From DATHKG01 sp035489435 (GTDB taxonomy: Bacteria > Bacteroidota > Bacteroidia > Chitinophagales > Chitinophagaceae), in NCBI GenBank assembly GCA_035489435.1, contig DATHKG010000023.1: DNA of 64,000 nucleotides, one strand, 5' to 3'. The notes beneath the pieces are model-generated. The model did no database searches. It was given only the letters and a program-made list of their open reading frames with translations, and was not told the DNA's origin. How positions within the stretch are numbered: the first letter of the stretch is position 1; every line of letters begins with the position of its first letter. The translations under genes were made by a program, and so were the position numbers. Of the stretch, positions 53,601-61,008 are shown in pieces.

Positions 53601-53848
53601 ACTGCGGGGTTGGACAATAAATTAATTGCAAAGAATTTTTTCTTCTTAATCAAGCTTTGCTGAAATGCCCATAAAAAAGAGGATTTACCCGTACCATACG
53701 ACCCGATAAGATTGAAAGAACGAATACCATTCTTAAAATCACTGGTGATCTGATTGACAACTCTGGTAGCATTCGGTGTCGGTATATAGTGTATTTCCCG
53801 GCCGGAATCACGTATAATGTTGGTAGATGTGGTGAATTTAGTTTGCAT
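50627..53848 (-). CDS. Large P-loop ATPase of the DUF4007/DndC-like locus
   Basis: From the ATG at 53,848 (MQTKFTTSTNIIRDSGREIH) this is a 1073-residue protein. It has Walker A GSYGTGKS (49-56) and Walker B LLVICIDEFGKF (D138, E139) near the N-terminus, then about 900 residues with no recognised domain, including helical and charged stretches toward the C-terminus. It resembles the big ATPases of BREX, Dnd restriction (DptF/H) and related systems in layout only. It overlaps the DUF4007 gene by 11 bp and the DndC-like gene by 4 bp. Longer versions (to 53,968) would lie in antisense-like extra sequence within the DUF4007 gene. Confidence 0.8.
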   Translation of the reverse strand: MQTKFTTSTNIIRDSGREIHYIPTPNATRVVNQITSDFKNGIRSFNLIGSYGTGKSSFLWAFQQSLIKKKKFFAINLLSNPAVEVINFIGEYKSVITAFADFFEINLSKHKSENILSEIFNQYHDLGKKSPLLVICIDEFGKFLEFASQNSPEKELYFIQQLSEFANNPDHNIILITTIHQNFDAYAFGLNNTQKQEWSKVKGRFREITFNEPIEQLLFLASEHLKTGKMEKKVESDIQLALALTKKSKVFNINPGYASEVSEKLFPLDLMAANILTLSLQKYGQNERSLFSFLESTDHTGINSFDKTQNPFYNIACVYDYLEFNFYSFISSRYNPDFATWAAIKSSLDAAERLFDDEISNYGKILKTIGLLNMNSVAGSDLGKEFLVKYAAICLGIKDASKLIDNLENKKIILFRSYNRRFVLSEGTDLDISSALIEAGKKVNEISDIATLLNRYYPLPPVFAKSYSYLNGTPRIFEFKISEHPISEVPMDEIDGFINLIFNEKITINEVKKESVDQKEAIIYGFYQNSKVINNQLFEIEKTKKVIAENEEDRVAVKELNNILLHQKNLLTHYIMNNLYSKKSDLKWIFKGQVIKIASKKDFNKLLSQICLQVYPKTPVFKNELVNKHKISGSIHTAKKNYLRALVDNWNKPDLGFESNKFPPEKTIYLTLLKENGITLYSDQINFSTQVSKKSSFNHLWDYSIEFLNSAKQSRRSIAEYMAPLTKRPFKLKQGLIDFWAASFFFIKRDDYALFGESGYIPYITDEVLELMLKYPNDYEFKTFDIEGVKLDIFNSYRVFLNQHSKEKLDNQTFIETIKPFLTFYRGLPEYSRHTKRLKKETLALRDAIGNPKDPEKSFFEDFPMALGYTEQSLQKSKEKLHAYITKLQDSIRELRGSYDGLLNRFEVFILSEFIGEELSFDNYKKRLQGRFKKLKKHLCLPHQKTFIQRLDSGLDDRKAWLNSIGQAVLGKSLEIIRDEEEFLLHDKFKNIMLELDSLTNLSPADLDEEKEDILGIEMSSFVNGIQKSLVRLPKTKRAEVGKVENLIRTKLSKDKTLNIAALANILKDLLQK

Positions 53849-54704
53849 AATATTTATCCAAAATTGATAATGCGGAAGGTTTCTTTTTGAATTGTATTTC
53901 CTTAACGCCTGCCTGATCGTTAAAAATGATGTACCGATGCTTTGCAGCAATACTCTCAATCTTTGCAAGTATTCCTGACCGGTTCATTGCGAAAACAGTT
54001 CCTACCCCGTTGTAATCCTGTTCAAGATTGATTAAATTAATTGATAAATCGAAACCTTCAGTGTCGAGAATGGCAAATAAGATTACTTCATCAGGAATTT
54101 CGCGCCTTTCACTATTTTCAATTAAGAAAAAGTCTTCCCTCCCTTTACTGAAAGACTTAACAAGGTCTAATTCTGTGAGTAGTCCGGAAAAATTATCTTC
54201 TTTGTCCTTAACTTGCGCATCGGAACGCAAATACATTTTTGACAGCACTGAAAAATCTTCCAAGAGTGTTTTTTCATTTGCCTGGAAAGATTTTTCAATC
54301 GATGATTTTCTTTTAATGTAGGCAATATAATTGTCTCTGGTAAATTCCATTTTCTCTCTGCGCAGCTCATTAAAGACAATTGAGTAACTCGACGAAAAAC
54401 CTCGCTTTACTAATTGGTAGTGTAATAACCATAGGCTTGCTTCATCCTCCAGGTACGGGTCGTAACCATCATCAGCCAATAGCTTATCTGCGAATGGAGT
54501 TAGCACATCGTCAGCTGACAGGAGATCAAATGCCTTCATCCAAAAACGAATGGACGTCACCATATTTTTTCCCACTCCCAGTACAACTACTGCATCTTCA
54601 TCATTGAAAGATTTCCCAGATTTAATCAGGTCATAGCCCTTCTTTAACCAAAGCTGCCGGCATTGAAAGGATTCATGACCACTAAAAATGTATTTTTTTG
54701 CCAT
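53838..54704 (-). CDS. DUF4007 family protein
   Basis: This 288-residue protein shows the DUF4007 opening (FSGHESFQCRQLWLKKGYDL, then VVLGVGKNMVTSIRFWMKAF, and EDEASLWLLHYQLVKRGF). It is a cytoplasmic protein of unknown biochemical role, recalled as a frequent neighbour of PAPS-reductase-like genes in defence loci. It is the first gene of the minus operon; a dyad (54,775-54,807) lies about 70 bp upstream of its start. It could be a specificity, regulatory or DNA-binding subunit. Confidence 0.88.
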   Translation of the reverse strand: MAKKYIFSGHESFQCRQLWLKKGYDLIKSGKSFNDEDAVVVLGVGKNMVTSIRFWMKAFDLLSADDVLTPFADKLLADDGYDPYLEDEASLWLLHYQLVKRGFSSSYSIVFNELRREKMEFTRDNYIAYIKRKSSIEKSFQANEKTLLEDFSVLSKMYLRSDAQVKDKEDNFSGLLTELDLVKSFSKGREDFFLIENSERREIPDEVILFAILDTEGFDLSINLINLEQDYNGVGTVFAMNRSGILAKIESIAAKHRYIIFNDQAGVKEIQFKKKPSALSILDKYYAN

Positions 54705-54774
54705 AAATTCGGTAATTCGTAAAGCTAAGTAATTGTGTTATAGCATATTCGAAGGTTGTAAATATGTGAAGAAC

Positions 54775-54807
54775 TAGTATTTTGAAGTTAGCGACCTCAA
54801 AATACTA
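54775..54807 (-). promoter_or_regulatory. 11-bp perfect inverted repeat upstream of the DUF4007 operon
   Basis: TAGTATTTTGA and TCAAAATACTA flank an 11-nt centre, about 70 bp before the DUF4007 start codon. No T-run follows in the direction of transcription. It could be an operator or an untranslated-leader hairpin; there is no regulator gene in the operon that I can name. The remainder of the 54,705-55,127 gap holds no gene. Confidence 0.5.
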
Positions 54808-55127
54808 CATTTTTTAGCAAATTAACCAGACGGTCTATTCTTGGAAAACCTAAATCTTCAAATTGGCTTAAATACCTAATTGCGGCGGAAAATCCGCAAA
54901 GACATAGGGAGTACCCTAGTGTAGTGTTATCGCCATTGTCAGCGTTTCGTTCCATAGCAAGTCAGAGAAGTTCGATAGAAACTCTTTCTTCCAGTTATAG
55001 ATCTAGTCATAGATCCGGCAGGATTAATGGTAAAAGATAATTTATCACATAATGTTGGCTAAAAGAGTTCATATCAACTGAAAAATATTCATTCACTTAG
55101 CTGGAACTTAACACCAAAAGGCTACAA

Positions 55128-55556
55128 CTAGTGAAAAATATCTATCATGGATAATTGCTGCAGCTTTTGAACTACAGGTATGTCAGCCGCTGCCCAGTCA
55201 AGTTGCAGCAATTCAGTTGCGGCAAGCCACTGATAGGCAATATGTTCGGTCAACGATATCTTATTATTAGCTGCAGTACATACGAAACTTTGTAAAAATA
55301 TCCTAAAGTCCGGATATTGGTGATCTACCACAGGCAATTGCTGAACTACTTGGATTTCGAGTTGCAACTCTTCGCGGATTTCCCGGATCAATGCTGCCTC
55401 TTTAGTTTCGCTAGACTCCACTTTTCCGCCGGGGAACTCATACTTATAACTGATATATTCATATTTATGTGCTCCCTTTTGTACGCACAAAATTTTCTCG
55501 TTCCAGATTACTACTCCAGCTACAACGTTGACTATTTTTCCCTGATCATCCTTCAT
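55128..55556 (-). CDS. Nudix hydrolase (MutT-like)
   Basis: From the ATG at 55,556 (MKDDQGKIVNVVAGVVIWNE) this ~142-residue protein carries a full Nudix box, GGKVESSETKEAALIREIRE followed by ELQLEI, in the position typical of MutT/CTP pyrophosphohydrolase-like enzymes. Such enzymes hydrolyse (deoxy)nucleoside triphosphates or modified nucleotides in the cytoplasm. It follows the PLD-helicase-DUF3427 gene by 61 bp on the same strand, a pairing that I recall as recurrent, so a defence link is plausible. The ATG five codons upstream (55,571) is an alternative start. Confidence 0.9.
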   Translation of the reverse strand: MKDDQGKIVNVVAGVVIWNEKILCVQKGAHKYEYISYKYEFPGGKVESSETKEAALIREIREELQLEIQVVQQLPVVDHQYPDFRIFLQSFVCTAANNKISLTEHIAYQWLAATELLQLDWAAADIPVVQKLQQLSMIDIFH

Positions 55557-55617
55557 ACAAGTTGGAAGCATTTTGGTTAAAGGAACATTATCGGTAATCT
55601 AACCAGCGATGCAAGCT

Positions 55618-58600
55618 TTATCCCACTGCAAGTTTTCCACTATCCTTCCATAGATAAGCAGGCATAGGTTGCTTTAGTCTCCATTCGATGCTCATAGGTT
55701 TTGATCCTTGTGAACTAACAAATTCCCCCTCTCCAAGAAATATATAGGGCATCGTGATTCCATACTCATCGTCGTTCTGTTCGCGAACAAAAATTAAAAT
55801 CTTCTTCCCTAACCTTTGGTGGTGTATATAAGAAAGTCCTTTGACGGAGTTTTCTGATGTTGCATTTTGTGACTGCCAATGGAAAAGAGTGTCATTGATA
55901 GCATAATCCTCATACATTGTGGTGGGTGAGTATTCCCTTTCTGACTTTTTCAAAGTGATAAAGAGGGCCTCCGCGTTGATTACCTTATTTTCAGCGACTC
56001 CTTCCCGATTTGAAGATGCTTTTTCAAAGGTGTGTAAGCCAAGCGCGACCAGAATTTGATTTCTGTTATAGCGACTGTGCAACTTGAGGGGAAAGATGAA
56101 AGGAAGGTTTGCTGGTCGCTCAATAAAATCGATTGAATATTTCAACAAATCCAGAATTTCAGCCAACTCTGATTTCAACGTTGGATTTAATGCCAATCGT
56201 GCTAGCCCACCGGTTATCGCCGTAATATTTATTTGAGGGCCAGGTTGCTGCCATAGATCATAGTGTAACATCAAAAGCATAACTTTTTCCTCTGAGGACA
56301 GCGCTTGATGATCGAATTGATCTGATATTACAAAAGTCGAAAAGTTCAAATAAGTCATCGAATTACATCTTAGCAATCGTTTGATGCATCCAATAATTTC
56401 CTTAGCATTGGGTTCATCGAACTGCGGAATAATGTCAGCCTCATAACATAATTGTTTCCAACTACCTTTTTTGTAAATCAGTTGTGGCTCTAGCCCATGA
56501 AAATCTAAAAAATTCTTCAAAGTCAAAGGCATGGTAGATTGATGTCTGAAATTCTTGATCTTTTCAACTAGTTGCTTGCGATTAAATCCAGTCGCTTGCT
56601 TAATATTATCGAGGATAATTTTCTTTGCCTTCTTTTCAAGTATAATTGAACACCCAAGCGGTAAGTGAGGGAAGTCATCTTCAATTTCTTTTACAATTGA
56701 AGTATGAGTTTTACCAACCAGCGCTCTGAATTTATATTCAAAATCATATTCTGGCCTGGAGTTGCCGACGAAATCAAGCACTGTCAAACAATCCTTGCCA
56801 TCGGCTAAACGAAGCCCCCTGCCCAACTGCTGAAGAAAAATAGTGAGACTCTCAGTTGGCCGCAAAAACAAAACTGTATCAATTTCAGGAATATCAACAC
56901 CTTCATTGAAAATATCTCGCACAAATAGGTAATTGATTTCGCCCTTTTGCAGTTTCTGTCTAATTGCAACCCGGTCATCCGAATTTTCACTAGTGAGACA
57001 AGCCGCCTTTAGACCTGCAAGAATGAATTTATCAGCCATGAACTTTGCATGTTCAATGCTTACACAAAAACCTAGAGCGGTTACTTTATTTATATCAGTT
57101 AAGTACCTTTCACAATTAGAAAGAATATCATTCACTCGCCTGTCATTTTCAGTGTAAACTCTCGTCAACTCGCCAATTTCATATCGCCCGTTACGCCATG
57201 ACACTTGGGTAAGATCTACGTTATCAGACAGTCCGAAATATTGAAAAGGACAAAGCAGCTTCCGGTTTAGCGCTTCTGGCAATCGAATTTCGGCAGCGAT
57301 CACATTCGAAAAATCTTTTAAGATGTCAGCACCATCGGTCCTCTCTGGTGTCGCCGTTAAACCTAAAAGTACTAATGGTGTAAATCTCTTCAGTATAGGT
57401 CGGTAGCTTTCAGCTGTAATATGATGGACTTCATCGATCACTACATAATCATAAAAACTGTCTGTAAGACTAAGTGTGTCGTGCTGGTTTGTTAGTGTCT
57501 GGATCGATGCAAACACATAATCAAATTTTGAGGGGCTTTGGCCGTCGACCCATAATTCACCGAAGTTTGCATCACGTAAAACATGCTTATATGTCTGCTG
57601 AGCTTGTTTTAAGATCTCTTGCCTATGTGCTATGAAAAGTAATCTGGCTCGCGGATTGTTATTCTTAAATTTTTTATAGTCAAATGCAGAGATTACCGTT
57701 TTTCCTGTTCCAGTTGCGGCGACAACCAAGTTCCGGAAGCGATGGTGAACTTCACGTTCTGATTGAAGCTTTTCTAATATTTCTGATTGATACGGAAAAG
57801 GGTTTAGATCGAAAAAAGTTGAAATCGCGTTGGCTTCTAACAGACTTTGTTGGCTTAGCGCCGTACGGAGTTTCTGATCATCCCGACCTGATTCATACAA
57901 TTCGAAATCTTTATCTTCCCAATAGGTGTCAAACGTTTTCTGACATTTGTCAACTATATGATGGATCTCTCTAGAGGTGACTTTCAGGTTCCACTCTAAA
58001 CCGTTCGTTAATGCGGATCTGGAAAGATTAGATGATCCAATATATCCGGTGTGGAACCCTGATTTCCGGAGGAAGAGATAGGCTTTGGCGTGTAGTCGTT
58101 CGTGAGAGGTATTGTAAGATATTTTGATCGTCGTATTGGGAAGTTTGGACAGGAAGTCAATTGCTTTAGCCTCAGTTGCACCCATGTAGGAAGTAGTAAT
58201 TATTTTGAGCTTTCTACTACTATGCGTGAACTCCTCCAGCTCTGCCGCAAATATCCTTACTGCTGAAAATCGAATAAAGGATACAAGCCAGCAAATTTCA
58301 TCCGCGGATAGTATTTCTTTTTTTAATTCGCTTTCAAGCGATATACCTGCGTTGCTTCCAGTAAACAATTCACTTTGACTCAAACGGGTGTATGGCATAA
58401 TTTCGCGCACCCTCGCGGCAAGGTCGGCATATCCGCTATCAAGATTGATTAGCACCGCTTCCAAAATTTTTCCTTCAGTGTCAATGAGGTTTTCACTAAA
58501 GTCGGAGTTGGGCAGTTCCTCTGCCAAAAATCCGATAATCCGGTTTGCAAGCTCTATTTGCTGAAGCGCCCTGTTTCCATCCTTAATTTCATCTAAAGCA

Positions 58601-58758
58601 AATCGGATGGCCTCGGATAATGATAAGCTCAGATACCTTGATGCCTCTGCAGGATCAAGCTTGGTGGTATGAACATAATAGTGAGCTCGATCAAGTTGGG
58701 AGAGCTTTTGCGAGATTACGGTTGTGATAAGTTGTTCGTAGAGTCCGGTTTGAAGCAT
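55618..58758 (-). CDS. PLD-SF2 helicase with DUF3427 domain
   Basis: From the ATG at 58,758 (MLQTGLYEQLITTVISQKLS) this is 1046 residues. The N-terminal third holds a PLD-type nuclease domain with HAKAYLFLRKSGFHTGYIGS followed by SNLS, the expected H-x-K...G-S-x-N pattern. The SF2 core follows: Walker A AATGTGKT, DEVHH (YVVIDEVHHITA), GLTATPERTDG and QLGRGLRLADGK. The C-terminal ~350 residues match the DUF3427 type (LPFIFPLKLHSRYNRNQILV). This fusion is a restriction-like architecture. The start at 58,791 adds 11 residues without support. It forms a two-gene operon with the Nudix gene. Confidence 0.9.
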   Translation of the reverse strand: MLQTGLYEQLITTVISQKLSQLDRAHYYVHTTKLDPAEASRYLSLSLSEAIRFALDEIKDGNRALQQIELANRIIGFLAEELPNSDFSENLIDTEGKILEAVLINLDSGYADLAARVREIMPYTRLSQSELFTGSNAGISLESELKKEILSADEICWLVSFIRFSAVRIFAAELEEFTHSSRKLKIITTSYMGATEAKAIDFLSKLPNTTIKISYNTSHERLHAKAYLFLRKSGFHTGYIGSSNLSRSALTNGLEWNLKVTSREIHHIVDKCQKTFDTYWEDKDFELYESGRDDQKLRTALSQQSLLEANAISTFFDLNPFPYQSEILEKLQSEREVHHRFRNLVVAATGTGKTVISAFDYKKFKNNNPRARLLFIAHRQEILKQAQQTYKHVLRDANFGELWVDGQSPSKFDYVFASIQTLTNQHDTLSLTDSFYDYVVIDEVHHITAESYRPILKRFTPLVLLGLTATPERTDGADILKDFSNVIAAEIRLPEALNRKLLCPFQYFGLSDNVDLTQVSWRNGRYEIGELTRVYTENDRRVNDILSNCERYLTDINKVTALGFCVSIEHAKFMADKFILAGLKAACLTSENSDDRVAIRQKLQKGEINYLFVRDIFNEGVDIPEIDTVLFLRPTESLTIFLQQLGRGLRLADGKDCLTVLDFVGNSRPEYDFEYKFRALVGKTHTSIVKEIEDDFPHLPLGCSIILEKKAKKIILDNIKQATGFNRKQLVEKIKNFRHQSTMPLTLKNFLDFHGLEPQLIYKKGSWKQLCYEADIIPQFDEPNAKEIIGCIKRLLRCNSMTYLNFSTFVISDQFDHQALSSEEKVMLLMLHYDLWQQPGPQINITAITGGLARLALNPTLKSELAEILDLLKYSIDFIERPANLPFIFPLKLHSRYNRNQILVALGLHTFEKASSNREGVAENKVINAEALFITLKKSEREYSPTTMYEDYAINDTLFHWQSQNATSENSVKGLSYIHHQRLGKKILIFVREQNDDEYGITMPYIFLGEGEFVSSQGSKPMSIEWRLKQPMPAYLWKDSGKLAVG

Positions 58759-58961
58759 GTAAGATGGATTTGGATTGAAGGCGACACACAAGATATTAAA
58801 TTTCCATTAACACAAACATACTAAATGCATGCCTGGACTCAGGTAGTACAACTTTAGAATGCCACGAGTTATTAATTTTAGGCTTGAGTAACAGTTGTAT
58901 TTTTCTGAGCTCGTAATTAGGCATTACTCTGTCTTACTCATATATTGTGTACAAAATAACA

Positions 58962-59231
58962 ATGGAAGAACCGATAATACCACCCAACGAAAAAACACCA
59001 TCGCAGGCTACCCAAATTATTGGATATGTTTTGCTGGCACCACCTTTATTAAGTGTACTTTTATTTTTTGTGAATCTGTTCGATAGCACCGGCCGGATAG
59101 TAAAACTTTCAAATCTAGGGGCGCATTGGACAGGTGACTATGCGTCAGATGGTGGAGGATACACTTCTGCTGCACCCATTTACCTCGGCCTTATGGCAAT
59201 CGCTGGTGCATCCTTATTGAAATCACGATAA
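58962..59231 (+). CDS. Small membrane protein, two predicted helices
   Basis: From the ATG at 58,962 (MEEPIIPPNEKTPSQATQII) this 89-residue protein has a hydrophobic helix (IIGYVLLAPPLLSVLLFFVN) and a second (APIYLGLMAIAGASLL). It is divergent from the DUF3427 helicase. No family is recognised; it may be an effector or just a membrane protein. Confidence 0.6.
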   Translation: MEEPIIPPNEKTPSQATQIIGYVLLAPPLLSVLLFFVNLFDSTGRIVKLSNLGAHWTGDYASDGGGYTSAAPIYLGLMAIAGASLLKSR

Positions 59232-59746
59232 AGAACACCACGTTTCGTAGAAACAGATTGCCTTAATTTTTTGGCTCTCATAGAGAGACAAATCAGAATA
59301 AGGCATGCAACATCTTAGAGGGCAACTTTGCTGTCAAAGATCGGATCTTATTTTCCTAACTTGTACCTATATATGAATTTCTCTGAATAACCCAACCTAG
59401 CAATGCATTTGTTATTCCGTCGCGCAGATAACTTCCTGTGCATAGGAAACACAAATGCGAATCTGGATTTTATGGCCAAATGAACCGAGTCGCGAAAACC
59501 TATTAACTTCTATGCTCTTTCCCTAAATCGTTTGAACAAGTTGATTGATGAGACAATGCCGTTTATCAAAAAATTCTTTTCCTGGGTAATAAATTTCGAT
59601 AGCTGTTCTGTGAACCCATCAGAATTTCAACATGAACCCAGCCAGGACCGGCACAATTTTTCTGATAATATTTCGTTCTATCGATCGTCGCTAAAGTCGG
59701 CTGAATTCGTTTTATATCCATATCCCTTCCGCTACCCTTATCAACC
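59232..59746. other. Intergenic, nothing convincing
   Basis: About 515 bp contain a 72-codon frame (59,532-59,750) with no protein-like features and some purine- or T-rich stretches. No terminator, repeat or tRNA is visible. The promoter of the HNH gene must be near its right end. Confidence 0.35.
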
Positions 59747-60694
59747 ATGAAAAACCTGATTCAAGAACTTTATAAAGATGAACTCGCATCGCCAAGTACC
59801 AATTTTTTTATTCTAGACGCGGCCGGCGAGCCACATTCGCACGAAGACGTCGACTTTGTGAAATATGGATATTCTACCGCTAGATATAATAAGATCAATC
59901 CAGGTGATCTCTTCCTCTACCGCCGACCCAAGAACGCCTCCCGTAACGGAGTATTTTATTTCTATGGATGTGGGAAAGTAGGTGACTTGGTAAACGTTAC
60001 TAAACAGAAACAAACGTTCAATGACGTCAATATAAGCATATCAGTTGTAAAACCTCTGCGCTTAGAACGATATGTTCTGGCTTCAGATCTCCAAGATTAC
60101 TCGTGGAGCTGGAAACCTCGAGGGAAAGATTGGGCGAATTTTTTTAGTCAGTATGGAATGAATCAGATCAAAAAAGAAGATTTTCTTGCGATATCACATC
60201 TGGGTTTTGACGGGAGTTCCGAAACTGATGGCGAAACTTTAGAACTCGAGGTTATGCTTCATAAAAAAATGCAACAAGAAGATTATTCAGTTGAGGACGT
60301 CTACGGAAAAGTCAAAACACGCGGGACTGCTCAAAAAATATTCGCGCAGCAATTGCAGGAAAATTATAGAGGCGCGTGTTGCATTACGGGCATCTCTACA
60401 AGATCATTACTATGCGCGTCGCATATTATCCCTTGGAGCGAAAACACCATGATAAGAATCGATCCAACGAACGGCTTGCTCCTTTCACCACTAATGGACA
60501 GACTATTCGACAGATATTACATAAGTATCGATTCTCAATATAAGATTCTTGTCTCTGATCGAATCGCTAAGGATTAACCCCTATTCAAAGAGGTACAACC
60601 CATTCATGGCCGACCAATTACTTTGCCGAAGGATGAACGCCTTTTCCCTAAGCAAGAATATCTAGAAATCCATCGAGCAAGGTTAAACATTTAA
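59747..60694 (+). pseudogene. HNH endonuclease with EVE/PUA-like N-terminal domain, interrupted by an in-frame stop
   Basis: The first 276 codons encode a protein with an N-terminal domain resembling PUA/EVE modified-base readers (RYNKINPGDLFLYRRPKNAS, VFYFYGCGKVGD) and an HNH domain (CCITGISTRSLLCASHIIPW, DPTNGLLLSP, RLFDRYY). A TAA (60,575-60,577) then stops translation, yet the same frame continues with the expected C-terminal tail of this HNH family (PITLPKDERLFPKQEYLEIH followed by RARLNI) to a stop at 60,692-60,694. So a full 315-residue gene has one nonsense codon. In its intact form it would probably be a Type IV-like modification-dependent nuclease. Readthrough or sequencing error cannot be excluded. 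Confidence 0.85.
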
Positions 60695-61008
60695 GTTCCG
60701 TTTTTGATCGACTGTATATGTCGAAGTATTCGGGTATTAGTATCTGAGCATGTAGTTGCCTTTTCTAAAACGGGCTTCCTTGAATTCAAATCAATTGTAT
60801 CCTCTGCGTCATCCCTATTTAGGCTGGGGAACCCTTATTAAGACACTTATGAACCTATCGAAAAAGAAGCAGGTTCAATCTTAACACGTAATTATTTTCA
60901 GAGACAGCGGGCCATAGTAATTGCAATTAATCTGAAATTCCTATAATATTCAGATGACATCAACGTTTTGATCGTTTCAAAGCAGTTGCACATCTAAAGA
61001 CAATCCTT
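60695..61008. other. Intergenic, nothing recognised
   Basis: This ~310-bp spacer lies between the HNH relic and the NERD-helicase. It contains no gene, no repeat and no hairpin that I can support. Confidence 0.3.

Noticed and set aside
53849..53968. Longer N-terminus for the large ATPase
   Set aside because: The extra 40 residues overlap the DUF4007 coding region in another frame and have no family logic; the ATG at 53,848 gives a normal 11-bp overlap.
41161..54704. BREX system
   Set aside because: The big ATPase and AAA+ protein recall BrxC, but there is no PglX methyltransferase, PglZ or BrxL. DndC/DndD-like genes argue for a sulfur-modification system.
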